Assembly (NCBI GenBank): GCA_937890005.1
Contig: CALBZA010000043.1
Location: 1-64,000 of the forward strand
Source: an uncultured Verrucomicrobia subdivision 3 bacterium
GTDB lineage: Bacteria > Verrucomicrobiota > Verrucomicrobiia > Limisphaerales > DASXHY01
Direction of reading: 5' to 3'
DNA length: 64,000 nt
In this document: piece by piece, positions 49,986 to 58,422 of the stretch
How positions within the stretch are numbered: position 1 is the stretch's first letter
Layout of the letters: every line of letters begins with the position of its first letter
Program-made: the position numbers and the translations under genes
The notes under the pieces: model-generated
What the model was told of the DNA's origin: nothing
Databases searched by the model: none
What the model saw: only the letters and a program-made list of their open reading frames with translations

Positions 49986-52316
49986 ATGAGCGCCATGCAG
50001 GAAATCCTTTTTCTCCGTGACCTGGGCCTTGTGCTCACGTGTGCGATGGCCTCGGGATGGCTGTTGCAGCGGCTGGGATTTTCCGCAGTGGTCGGATACA
50101 TCCTGGGCGGAATCATCATCGGGCCATTTTCTCCGGCGGTGAAACTCGTTTCCGACCTCGACCACGTCCAGTTCCTCGCGCAGATCGGACTGGTCTTCCT
50201 GATGTTTTCCGTCGGGCTCGGCCTGAGTTTCGCCCGGCTGCAACGAATGGGGCTGTCGGTCGTGGTGGCGGTGATCGTGAGTGCGCTGCTGCTGTTCAAC
50301 GTCTGCAGACTGTTCGGAGCGGCGATGGGATGGAACAGCTTTCAGACGTTTTTCATCGCGGGAACGCTGATGATCTCCAGCTCTGCGATCATCATCAAGG
50401 TGCTGGACAATCTGAACATCGCGCATCAAAGGGCAGGACAGCTTGCATTGGGAATCACGGTGCTTGAGGACATCGTCGCGGTGGTGATGCTCACATTGTT
50501 CCTGTCGCTGATCAAACTGGGCGGCGGTGAAGAATCGTCGATCTGGAGCACGCTCGGTTCCCTGGCGGTGTTCGTATCGTTTCTCGTCGTGACGGCCATG
50601 CTGCTGTTGCCGCGACTGCTTCAGGCTTTGAACCGCGAGGCGAGTCCGGAACTGCGGATTCTCGCTGTAACGGGACTGTTGCTGCTCGCGGCGGTGTGGG
50701 CCGTGGAAAGCGGTTATTCAGTCGCGCTCGGCGCATTCGTTCTCGGCGTTGTCGTTGCGGGAACAAGGCACAAGGACGAGGTGGAACGATCGTTTGAAGC
50801 ACTGCATCACATATTCGGCTCGGTGTTCTTTGTGGCGGTGGGAATGATGTTCGATTTCCGGCTGCTCGCGGATGTCTGGGGACTGGTGATCGTTATCACC
50901 GCAATCACTGTAGTGGTGCGGCCGATGGCGTGTGCAATCGGGCTTGTCGTCGCCGGCCACACGCCGAGAAACGGTCTTAAGGCAGGAATCGCACTGACGC
51001 CGATTGGGGAGTTTGCGTTTGTGATGATTCAGGTCGGGCGGTCGGCGAACGTGCTTCCGGAAACATTTTATGCGCTGGCAATCGGTGTGTCGCTGACGAC
51101 GGCCGCGATCGGTCCGGTGCTGACGCGGCGTTCCGAAGCAATCTGTTCCTGGGTGGAGAAACACGAGCCGCGGCGGTGGCGGGATCTGGTTCGGTTTTAC
51201 CAGGGCATGCTGGCCAGGCTGCATGGACGGACGAACCGGAGTCTTTTGTGGCGGTTGACGAGCCGCAAAATCATGCAGCTGATTTTTCAGGTCCTGTTCG
51301 TTTCGGCACTGATTGTATTTTCGAAACCGCTGCTGCGACTCATGCTCGATCAGTTCGGAGACCATCTGTTTTTCGATCACGGAACGACTTTCTTCTTCTG
51401 GCTGGCTTTCAGTCTTCTGGTGCTGGGACCGTGCATCGTGATCTGGCGGGACATGGAGGCAATCGTGTTGATTCTGGCGGACGGGGCAGTGCGAGGACGT
51501 TCGGGGCGAGGCACGATTCGGTCGTTGTTGCAGATTGCGTTGAGGACAGTCGGTGCGCTGGTTTTGTTTGGGTGGTTTTTCCTGCTGGCCCCACCGGGTT
51601 CATGGCTTTTCTGGATTCTTCTTACCACCGCTGCGGGAACTCTGGTGTTTCTGCCATTTGTCTGGAAACGCATGGTCCGGTTTCACAGCCGGCTCGAACA
51701 GGACTTCCGCGAACGCGTACGCGCTGCGTCCACGCTGGGCGCAACCTCCGGCCTGCCGGTGTCGGTCCTTGAACGGCCGCAGGATTGGAATCTCCAGATC
51801 GATGAAGTGGTTCTGCCGTCGGCTACGGATCACGCCGGGAAAACGATTGGCGAGATCGGACTACGAAACCGGTTTGGCTGCTCCATCATGGCAATCGATC
51901 GGCAGGGATTTCTCATCGCGAATCCGGGCGCGGGCGAACGGCTTTTTTCCGGCGACAAGCTTTTGATTCTCGGTGCCGGCGACAAACTTCCCGAGGCCGA
52001 ACAGTATTTGCGCGGCGTTTCGGCAACGGTCCGCTCGGATGAATTTAATGACATGACGATGGATTCAGTGGATGTGCCGAGTGCCTACGGCGGATTGAAT
52101 GCCACCTTGTCGGAGTTGAATCTCGTTTCGCGATTTGGTCTTCAGATTTGCGGCATTCAGCGCGAAGGCCGACGCATCCTTGTGCCAGCGTCGTCCGAAC
52201 GCCTCGTGGCCGGTGATCGTTTGCTGGTTCTTGGAACGGTGCCAAATATCCAGCAGTTTCGAGAACACATCGGATTGAACGCAGGCGACGGAACGCCTGA
52301 CCCGGTCGAGCGATGA
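49986..52316 (+). CDS. CPA2-type monovalent cation:proton antiporter with TrkA-C domains
   Basis: 776 residues. About 12 membrane helices over residues 5-390, with SAVVGYILGGIIIGP, VEDIVAVVMLT-like TVLEDIVAVVMLTLF and ALTPIGEFAFVMIQVGRSAN typical of the KefB/YbaL/RosB branch. A further membrane segment (about 435-570) is followed by two C-terminal TrkA-C (RCK_C) domains: IDEVVLPSATDHAGKTIGEI (about 604) and TMDSVDVPSAYGGLNATLSE (about 691), each ending in DKLLILG or DRLLVLG. No RCK_N nucleotide-binding domain is seen. Probable potassium or sodium export against protons. Confidence 0.88.
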   Translation: MSAMQEILFLRDLGLVLTCAMASGWLLQRLGFSAVVGYILGGIIIGPFSPAVKLVSDLDHVQFLAQIGLVFLMFSVGLGLSFARLQRMGLSVVVAVIVSALLLFNVCRLFGAAMGWNSFQTFFIAGTLMISSSAIIIKVLDNLNIAHQRAGQLALGITVLEDIVAVVMLTLFLSLIKLGGGEESSIWSTLGSLAVFVSFLVVTAMLLLPRLLQALNREASPELRILAVTGLLLLAAVWAVESGYSVALGAFVLGVVVAGTRHKDEVERSFEALHHIFGSVFFVAVGMMFDFRLLADVWGLVIVITAITVVVRPMACAIGLVVAGHTPRNGLKAGIALTPIGEFAFVMIQVGRSANVLPETFYALAIGVSLTTAAIGPVLTRRSEAICSWVEKHEPRRWRDLVRFYQGMLARLHGRTNRSLLWRLTSRKIMQLIFQVLFVSALIVFSKPLLRLMLDQFGDHLFFDHGTTFFFWLAFSLLVLGPCIVIWRDMEAIVLILADGAVRGRSGRGTIRSLLQIALRTVGALVLFGWFFLLAPPGSWLFWILLTTAAGTLVFLPFVWKRMVRFHSRLEQDFRERVRAASTLGATSGLPVSVLERPQDWNLQIDEVVLPSATDHAGKTIGEIGLRNRFGCSIMAIDRQGFLIANPGAGERLFSGDKLLILGAGDKLPEAEQYLRGVSATVRSDEFNDMTMDSVDVPSAYGGLNATLSELNLVSRFGLQICGIQREGRRILVPASSERLVAGDRLLVLGTVPNIQQFREHIGLNAGDGTPDPVER

Positions 52317-52334
52317 TCAGCGGTCGCCGACGCG

Positions 52335-54269
52335 TCACGGACTGCTCACGCGATAAAACCTGCGGTCTGAATCCATTTCAGTATCCAGCCACCACACGGT
52401 GGAACTGTTTGCGTGAATGGAACCGGTGAAATCGAACCAGCCTTGAAGATCTTCCGAGACGAGCAACCTGTAGGTCTGGCCCGGCTGCGCATTCCAGTTC
52501 AGAAGAATTCCGATCGGTGTCGGTTCACAGTGCAGCTGAATCGGCTCGCTCGGAGGGGCGCCAGCTGAAGAGGTGAAGCTGCCCTGGCTGAGATTCATGA
52601 ACGTTCCGCTTGGCGTCTGTTCTTCACGGATTGCGCGCACCATGTAGGTGGCTTCTGCGGATGGTGTCGTATCAAGGAACTGTGTTTCCGTGACAGGCAC
52701 GGCCGTGAGTTGTTCGAAGCGTTCTCCAGAATCGGTTCTTCGATAGACGTGATAACCGAGAACCCCTTCCGCCGGAGACGGCGACCAGTTCAATTGCATT
52801 CCATTCCGCCACTCGGCGGTCAGATTCGATGGCGGGAGAAATGGGTGCATTCGCAGCGTGGGATCGCCCATCAACGCGACGTAGTTGGCGCGATTAAACT
52901 CATTGGTGTTGCTCGAATAAAGTGTGTCGTTGTTGATCGAAAGCCGGGCGCTGTAACCGATCGGCTCGCCCAGGGCCATGTGATGGAGATACCAGTCGGG
53001 CAGGCCGGACATCGCGCAGGCAAGACCGTATGTCGGTGTCGCGAGGAACGAACGCATGAAGTTGTCCTGTCCGTCCCAGTTGCCAAACCAGCTGCCGAAC
53101 AGGAGGACGAACACAGCGCCCGCGTCGAGATCGACGACATCTGCACTCCAGACTTCAAAAAACGTTCCGCGAACACCGAGATGGCTGATGCCGGTCTGCA
53201 TTCCGCCGCCACAACCGTATGCCCAGAGATAGCGTTCCTGCGCGAGCCGGGAAATCCAGCGTTGAGACGGTGGCGCAGTGTCGGACGTATCGGCAATTTC
53301 AGTCCGGCCATGTCCGAGCAAGGTGTCAAATGCACGATAACCGGACGCTGCCGGCGCATAGCCATCATCAATTCCACGACGATCTCCCATGAGAGCGCGT
53401 CGCGGCACATTCATGTCCCCCTGACGCCAGGCGTGGTTTTTGTTCAGGTAATTCCGGATCAATTCGATCTCGGACGGCCAGGGACTGGATGAACCATTTC
53501 CGGGCATGTTGAACAGATCGACGCGACCGACCATCAGTTCGACGTCTGACGGAATGAAATCGGGGCTGTTGCTCCAGTCGCCATCGATGTCGCCGTAGAA
53601 CGCATCTGAAGGCATTGGCCGAAACTGATGGCCGTCATAGTCCACATTGCCTGAATGGAAAACGGGAATGTGTCCAAGGAGAAACAACGCCTGCACATCT
53701 GGATTTTGGTAGCAGGTTGAAACGATGACGCTCTTTGCCGCTTCCGGTGTTGCATTGGTCGGAACTTCCCGTCGAAACACCTGCCAGCCATCGCCCGTCA
53801 GATCGCTTTCCAGGCGCTGAATCTCCGACGCGAGCGGGACGGAGAGATTTTCTGCAACGAGGAGGATGATGCCGCCGCGGAAATGCGTTTCAGGAACCTG
53901 AATTCCACTGCAGATGTAACCGTAGGCGTAATGTCCGAGGGCGGATCGTCTGACGACCTTGTATTCGTACGCGACGCCGGGCTGAACGTCGGTGTCGGTG
54001 TAGTTGGTTTCATTTCCGCTCAGGATGGTTCCCCAGCCCCAGGACTGGTCGTCACGACCTTTGCGATAAACCACGTGGTTCAACGCACCGTAGGGATCCG
54101 GCAGCCAGTTGAGTGTAATCCGCGAAGGGTTGGTTTCGACAGATGCGGTGAGTTGGACGGCGAAAAGCCATGTTTCGTCGCACCGCGCCGTGATTCCGGC
54201 GGTGAAGATGAGAATGGAAATCCAGAGACCGATGCGGCGCGTGGCGAGTCTGTGTTTCAAGGCGTTCAA
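52335..54269 (-). CDS. Secreted gingipain-like (C25-type) protein flanked by FN3-like domains
   Basis: 644 residues with a signal sequence (GLWISILIFTAGITARC). An FN3-like domain (about 38-125: RITLNWLPDPYGALNHVVY) precedes a central ~330-residue domain with VQALFLLGHIPVFHSGNV, DAFYGDIDGDWSNSPDF, VELMVGRVDL and VALMGDPTLRMHPF, which together fit the caspase-like fold of peptidase family C25. A Cys in LWAYGCGGGMQTGI is a candidate catalytic residue. Second FN3-like and tail segments end RRFYRVSSP. The catalytic dyad is not proven; it could be a non-peptidase relative. Extracellular. Confidence 0.7.
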   Translation of the reverse strand: MNALKHRLATRRIGLWISILIFTAGITARCDETWLFAVQLTASVETNPSRITLNWLPDPYGALNHVVYRKGRDDQSWGWGTILSGNETNYTDTDVQPGVAYEYKVVRRSALGHYAYGYICSGIQVPETHFRGGIILLVAENLSVPLASEIQRLESDLTGDGWQVFRREVPTNATPEAAKSVIVSTCYQNPDVQALFLLGHIPVFHSGNVDYDGHQFRPMPSDAFYGDIDGDWSNSPDFIPSDVELMVGRVDLFNMPGNGSSSPWPSEIELIRNYLNKNHAWRQGDMNVPRRALMGDRRGIDDGYAPAASGYRAFDTLLGHGRTEIADTSDTAPPSQRWISRLAQERYLWAYGCGGGMQTGISHLGVRGTFFEVWSADVVDLDAGAVFVLLFGSWFGNWDGQDNFMRSFLATPTYGLACAMSGLPDWYLHHMALGEPIGYSARLSINNDTLYSSNTNEFNRANYVALMGDPTLRMHPFLPPSNLTAEWRNGMQLNWSPSPAEGVLGYHVYRRTDSGERFEQLTAVPVTETQFLDTTPSAEATYMVRAIREEQTPSGTFMNLSQGSFTSSAGAPPSEPIQLHCEPTPIGILLNWNAQPGQTYRLLVSEDLQGWFDFTGSIHANSSTVWWLDTEMDSDRRFYRVSSP

Positions 54270-54326
54270 ACTGAGGAACCGTATTCAGCATGCGAATCCG
54301 ATGAAATGGGTTGGATTCCGCAGGCA

Positions 54327-55187
54327 TCACTGCATCCGTTGTTTCATGCACGCCCTGAGTCGCTCCCAGTCTGCCATCTCTTCCGGCTGCACGGCCTGCA
54401 CCCACATGCGGAAAACCTTCGGTGCCTTCCATCGCCAATGCTCGATGTGTCCGTCGGCGAATGACAGATTGCCGCCCTGTGTATGGCGGTTGGCGGGCAG
54501 ATCCCACCAGGTCTTGCTGTTGTCGTAATGCTCGGTCGGCATTCCAAACAGGGCGTCGTACATGGTGTCCGCATGTTCATCGATGAACACAAGGCAGGTC
54601 GAAGGGTCGGGGTTGGAAATCCGGGTGAGTTTGCGGAAGGAAGGAATGTAATCGCGCATGACCGCATCGTATTCCGGATATCCATTGATGGACTGGCTCA
54701 TGTTGTAACTGCGATTGCGCAATTGCGGCAGCTTCTTACCAGTCGCGTCCTCGACGTTGGATTCGTCGGAAGGGCAGCGATAGATGCCGACGGATTGATT
54801 GTAGGAGAACAGCAGGCCGGCTTCGATGTGGGCGGTGTTGGTGTCGTATCGCGGGGAACCGGCGCACCAGGATACGCCGGTGGGAAGAGGATCTCCGGAG
54901 CCGGGAATGCTGACGACGGAATTGTTCGGCGGCACGGAATCGTTGTTGTCCGAGGTGTACATCTGCCAGCACACCTGCAGCTGTTTCAGATTGCTCATGC
55001 AGGCCGCTGACCGGGCTTTTTCCTTGCCGCGCGAAAGGGTTGGGAGGAGAAGCGCCGCGAGGATCGCGATCAAGGCGATGACGACGAGCAATTCGACCAG
55101 CGTAAATCCTGCCGAGTCCTCATGTCCGCAACGGTTGAACCGCGCGGAAGAGCGGAGCGATTTTGAATCTGAGATCACGGATTTCAA
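54327..55187 (-). CDS. Prepilin-like protein with type IV pilin/type II secretion N-terminus
   Basis: 286 residues. The prepilin cleavage and methylation site is GFTLVELLVVIALIAILAAL (about residues 28-47). The body matches the verrucomicrobial/planctomycete pseudopilin group: SAACMSNLKQLQVCWQMYTS, SVPPNN and the C-terminal H-x-DG block NRHTQGGNLSFADGHIEHW. These proteins are anchored through a methylated N-terminal helix; their precise role is not established. The gene lies 57 bp upstream of the C25-like gene, so surface display or secretion of that protein is possible. Confidence 0.88.
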   Translation of the reverse strand: MKSVISDSKSLRSSARFNRCGHEDSAGFTLVELLVVIALIAILAALLLPTLSRGKEKARSAACMSNLKQLQVCWQMYTSDNNDSVPPNNSVVSIPGSGDPLPTGVSWCAGSPRYDTNTAHIEAGLLFSYNQSVGIYRCPSDESNVEDATGKKLPQLRNRSYNMSQSINGYPEYDAVMRDYIPSFRKLTRISNPDPSTCLVFIDEHADTMYDALFGMPTEHYDNSKTWWDLPANRHTQGGNLSFADGHIEHWRWKAPKVFRMWVQAVQPEEMADWERLRACMKQRMQ

Positions 55188-55247
55188 CAGCCATAGCTTT
55201 GGATCGTGAGTGGCAAAATGGAGTGAAATCCCGATGTCGGCGGTTGC

Positions 55248-56264
55248 TCAAGAGGAGAGCAAATCAAGCAGACGGATGCCTCTTGGGCCGAGTTCCCAAC
55301 GTCCGCCTTTTTGCACGACAAGGCGGCGGCAGGGGCTTTTCTTATATTCGGCGGCGTTTACAGAAATGAGCCGATACTTTGCGGTGCCTTTCAGTTGCGA
55401 AGCCGAACGCGGAATGATTTGAAATGGCACGCCGTTGTAATTCACGACAAGCTCATAGCCGGCAATGCCCTCCTGCGTTGCCTTTGGATTCGGACGAACC
55501 AGTTCCGGATAGCGTCGAAGCCAGGTGAAGTTGGTCTTTCTGACCGTCACGCGGAAGAGTTCCGGCTGGTCGCGAAGGAAGTTGACGAGGTTGAAGTTGC
55601 CTTTCTGTTCGGCGCGCAAGATCTGCGTGGGATCGAGTCCGAGCAGGTTCTGGCCATTGTAAATCCCATGATCGTTTCGTTCGCCGGGGGAGTTCTTTTT
55701 GAACCAGGAAACGAAATCGGGGCTGACGAGAAGATTGATTTCAAAATGAACGTGGGCGCGTTCCTTCGAGATTCCCTCGCGGGTGTTGGTGGTGCGGCCC
55801 ATGATTGCAATCGTTTCACCGGCCCGGACGGTTTGTCCGACCTTGAGGCCCTCCACCGTGTTCTGGATGTGAGCGTAGAGGGAATAAACATCCAGGCCGT
55901 CGATCCGGTGTTTCAATACGATGTAATTGCCGTAATTCGAAAGCGCGGGCTTGCGGTTGATATAGACAACGGTGCCGTCGGCGGACGCGAACACGGGATC
56001 GGTCGGTTCATTGCGTTTGTCACGCTGAAGACAGCGGATGTCGAGCCCTTCGTGCATCTGCCATCCGTCGCTTCGGACGCAGCCGAAGCAGCCGCTCGTC
56101 CAGGTTTTACCGACGGTTTCAACAAAGAACTTCGCTTCGTTTCCGGGTTCGAACAGGGCACGGTTCGCTGTCGGAAGCCGGAAGGGCTGCTGTGCCGAAA
56201 GGCTGGCGGCAAGCAACAAAGTTCCGCCAAGGGCGAGACTGCGGAGGAGAAGCGACATCACCAT
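55248..56264 (-). CDS. M23 family metallopeptidase
   Basis: 338 residues with a signal peptide (LLLRSLALGGTLLLAASLSA). The LytM/M23 zinc site is visible: MHEGLDIRC (His and Asp) and the C-terminal HVHFEINL (HxH), with YGNYIVLKHRIDGLDVYSLY between them. M23 enzymes cut peptidoglycan cross-bridges; YAHIQ and GRTTNTREGISKERAHVHFE match the family. The start overlaps the upstream lipoprotein gene by 7 bp, so they are coupled. Located outside the cytoplasmic membrane. Confidence 0.9.
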   Translation of the reverse strand: MVMSLLLRSLALGGTLLLAASLSAQQPFRLPTANRALFEPGNEAKFFVETVGKTWTSGCFGCVRSDGWQMHEGLDIRCLQRDKRNEPTDPVFASADGTVVYINRKPALSNYGNYIVLKHRIDGLDVYSLYAHIQNTVEGLKVGQTVRAGETIAIMGRTTNTREGISKERAHVHFEINLLVSPDFVSWFKKNSPGERNDHGIYNGQNLLGLDPTQILRAEQKGNFNLVNFLRDQPELFRVTVRKTNFTWLRRYPELVRPNPKATQEGIAGYELVVNYNGVPFQIIPRSASQLKGTAKYRLISVNAAEYKKSPCRRLVVQKGGRWELGPRGIRLLDLLSS

Positions 56265-56788
56265 TTCGATTTTTTCGCCACCTGACGGGCAAGGTTTTTG
56301 AGGCCGTGGACGATTTCCTCAGCTTCCTCCCGCGAGCAGTCGGGAGTGAATCGCAGAGAACCGTTCGAAATCCGGCGTGTGATGACGGGCGCGGCGAGCC
56401 ACCGGCCCTCTTTTTTATCCAGTCCCCAGGTTGAAAAGATGGCAATGTGTTTGCCGGGACTGGTGGTTGTGTATTGTTCCAGCAACCATGTGCCGCGCTG
56501 ATCGAACTTGATCGCAAGCGCCCAGCCTTCCATGTCATCAACGATCTCCGCTTCGGCCACGTGGGCTTCTGTGAGGAATGCTGACCGGTCGATGTGAACC
56601 ACCACCGGCTTCGTCCGGAAGAGTGTGATGCTCTGGCTGAATTCGCTCATGTCCGGAACCACTTCAATGTGGAGCGCCAGTCTTGAAATCTGCTTTTCCC
56701 GCTTCTTCTCAGGACTCTGACAGCCGCAGAAACAGAGCGCGATTGCGCAAAGGAAATAGATGTTGAATCGCGCGCGGCCAGTAATCAT
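56258..56788 (-). CDS. SecD P1-head-like lipoprotein
   Basis: 176 residues from the ATG at 56788 (upstream frame to 56854 rejected). Signal and lipobox: FNIYFLCAIALCFCGC. The mature part ALHIEVVPDMSEFSQSITLF, AEIVDDMEGWALAIKFDQRG, HIAIFSTWGLDKKEGRWLAA and VITRRISNGSLRFTPDCSRE, then EEAEEIVHGLKNLA resembles the SecDF periplasmic head subdomain. Such stand-alone proteins occur in Verrucomicrobia; a chaperone or envelope role is inference. The stop overlaps the M23 peptidase start by a few bases. Divergent from the tiny basic gene at 56835. Confidence 0.65.
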   Translation of the reverse strand: MITGRARFNIYFLCAIALCFCGCQSPEKKREKQISRLALHIEVVPDMSEFSQSITLFRTKPVVVHIDRSAFLTEAHVAEAEIVDDMEGWALAIKFDQRGTWLLEQYTTTSPGKHIAIFSTWGLDKKEGRWLAAPVITRRISNGSLRFTPDCSREEAEEIVHGLKNLARQVAKKSKW

Positions 56789-56834
56789 AGTGACCGCTAA
56801 CAAAATCCAACAGATTGCGAATGTAAAGACTCTT

Positions 56835-56936
56835 ATGGGTAAACAATACAACAAAGTCGAAAAACGGAAGCGCCGCGAAAGCTATAACAAACGCAAGGGC
56901 GAAGCGATCAAGGCGAAGATCAAAAAGAAGGCGTAA
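56835..56936 (+). CDS. 33-residue highly basic protein
   Basis: MGKQYNKVEKRKRRESYNKR followed by KGEAIKAKIKKKA: 16 of 33 residues are Lys or Arg. No hydrophobic segment. The start is an ATG in an upstream region shared with the divergent lipoprotein gene. A strong intrinsic terminator lies 26 bp after the stop, which argues that this is a genuine small gene. Such short basic products may bind nucleic acid or the ribosome; this is inference only. Confidence 0.7.
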   Translation: MGKQYNKVEKRKRRESYNKRKGEAIKAKIKKKA

Positions 56937-56962
56937 CCAGAATTTTTCGGACCCGTTCTTTT

Positions 56963-56988
56963 AACCACCCGAACAGGGTGGTTTTTTT
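56963..56988 (+). terminator. Intrinsic terminator after the tiny basic gene
   Basis: Stem aaccaccc/gggtggtt (8 bp) with a five-base loop gaaca, then ttttt. It supports 56835-56936 as a transcription unit. Confidence 0.92.
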
Positions 56989-57124
56989 GTTCTCAGCCGG
57001 AGCGAGGATCGAAATAAAAAGGTGGAGATCTTTATCCGCGGGGAATCGTCCGCCTGCCCATGTCGCCGGCCACAGTCTTTCAAACTGCTCCAGGCTTTGA
57101 ACCCTCACAAGGATTCCACCGCCA

Positions 57125-57925
57125 TCACAACTTGAACGATCGCGCCTGTCGCTGCTCAAACGACAGTCCGTGGGTGAAGCCCACTTCTTTTGCCAGGGAA
57201 AGTGCCTTCCCGAAATCCATGCCGACTTCGGTCGCGGCATGGGCGTCCGATCCGAACGTGATCGGCACGCCCTCCCTGAGAGCGGCCCGGAGGATATCGC
57301 CGTGCGGGTAAATTTCCCGGCAATCTTTCCGGAGCCCGGCGGTGTTCAGTTCGATGGCGCAATGACGTCTTCTGGCAGCCTGAAGGAATGGGCCAACGAG
57401 ATTTTCCGCGGATGAAGGAATCCGGTGGCCAAACTTCTTCGGCAGATCGACGTGGCCGATGATCTGGAACAATCCCGTTTCAGCAGCCATGGTCAGGCGT
57501 TCGAAATAGACCGACCAGACTTCAGCAGGATTGCGTTTGCTCCACTCGGAGATCATGTGCGGATTGTCGATGGCCCAGGAATCGGAGACGTAATGCACGG
57601 AACCGATGAGGTAATCCCAGTCGTGCAAGCCGGACAATTCTCGAATCCAATCCTCGTGTCCCGGCAGATAATCGACTTCCAGCGCGAGCCGGATCGTCAG
57701 CTGCGGAAATTCCTTCTGCGCACGACGCACATTTTCCACGTATTCACTCAACTGATCGAAGCGCATCCGCCAGTCGTCGAAGTCGTCCTGACGCATCGGT
57801 GAATGATCGGAGAATCCGATTTCTTTCAGCCCCAATTCGATTGCCCTGCGGGCATAATCCACCGGTTCGCCGGTTGCGTGGCGGCAGAGCGGCGTGTGCA
57901 TGTGCAGATCGGGCGGCAAAATCAT
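57125..57925 (-). CDS. hisJ: Histidinol-phosphatase, PHP family
   Basis: 266 residues from the ATG at 57925; an alternative ATG at 57970 adds 15. The PHP metal motifs are LHMHTPLCRHATG, GFSDHSPM, LEVDYLPGHED, IGSVHYV, GHVDLPKKFG and ITFGSDAHAATEVG, with the usual order of His, Asp and Glu ligands. HisJ-type enzymes hydrolyse histidinol phosphate in histidine synthesis. No other his gene is near. Convergent in position with the small gene's terminator at 56963. Confidence 0.88.
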   Translation of the reverse strand: MILPPDLHMHTPLCRHATGEPVDYARRAIELGLKEIGFSDHSPMRQDDFDDWRMRFDQLSEYVENVRRAQKEFPQLTIRLALEVDYLPGHEDWIRELSGLHDWDYLIGSVHYVSDSWAIDNPHMISEWSKRNPAEVWSVYFERLTMAAETGLFQIIGHVDLPKKFGHRIPSSAENLVGPFLQAARRRHCAIELNTAGLRKDCREIYPHGDILRAALREGVPITFGSDAHAATEVGMDFGKALSLAKEVGFTHGLSFEQRQARSFKL

Positions 57926-58105
57926 GGGGACAGTTTCGATTCGAAGGATTGGCGAGTCGAACAAATTCATGAAGTTTGCGGACGGGGTGCGCGTGCTCAT
58001 CACAATCAACCTGTTCAACGCAACTCTTTTTTATTCACCGGGCATGCGAACAACCGGCGAACAGAATGTGAGCATCTGTTTCTTGTGACGGACTGTTTCA
58101 GCAGT

Positions 58106-58366
58106 ATGATCGTTGACCATTACGACGTTATGACAATCGAGACCTTCAACTCCTCCTGGGTGATTTTTTACGATGCGTCCGAATGCGCCTACAATGTCAT
58201 GCCCGGCTCCGAATGGCTGCGGCAGGACCGGGAGAGTTGGAAAAGTCAACGCATGCCCACGCGCATGATGCTCGATCTCGCCGAAAGCGAATCCGCCGCG
58301 CATCAACGGCTGAAGGAACTGCTGCGCTCGAAACGCTTTGAAATGGCGTCGCAGGTCGCTGTCTGA
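58106..58366 (+). CDS. Small soluble protein, function unknown
   Basis: 86 residues from the ATG at 58106 (another ATG at 58130). The frame is open further upstream but only as antisense to hisJ. It reads IVDHYDVMTIETFNSSWVIF with a short beta-rich N-terminus, then a predominantly helical, charged C-terminus (AESESAAHQRLKELLRSKRF). The helical C-terminus and its steady hydrophobic spacing suggest a real small protein. No recognised family. Confidence 0.5.
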   Translation: MIVDHYDVMTIETFNSSWVIFYDASECAYNVMPGSEWLRQDRESWKSQRMPTRMMLDLAESESAAHQRLKELLRSKRFEMASQVAV

Positions 58367-58422
58367 GACGAGCCTTTTTCCTGCCCATTCAATTCAATTG
58401 AATCGTCAGTTCCGGATGAAGT

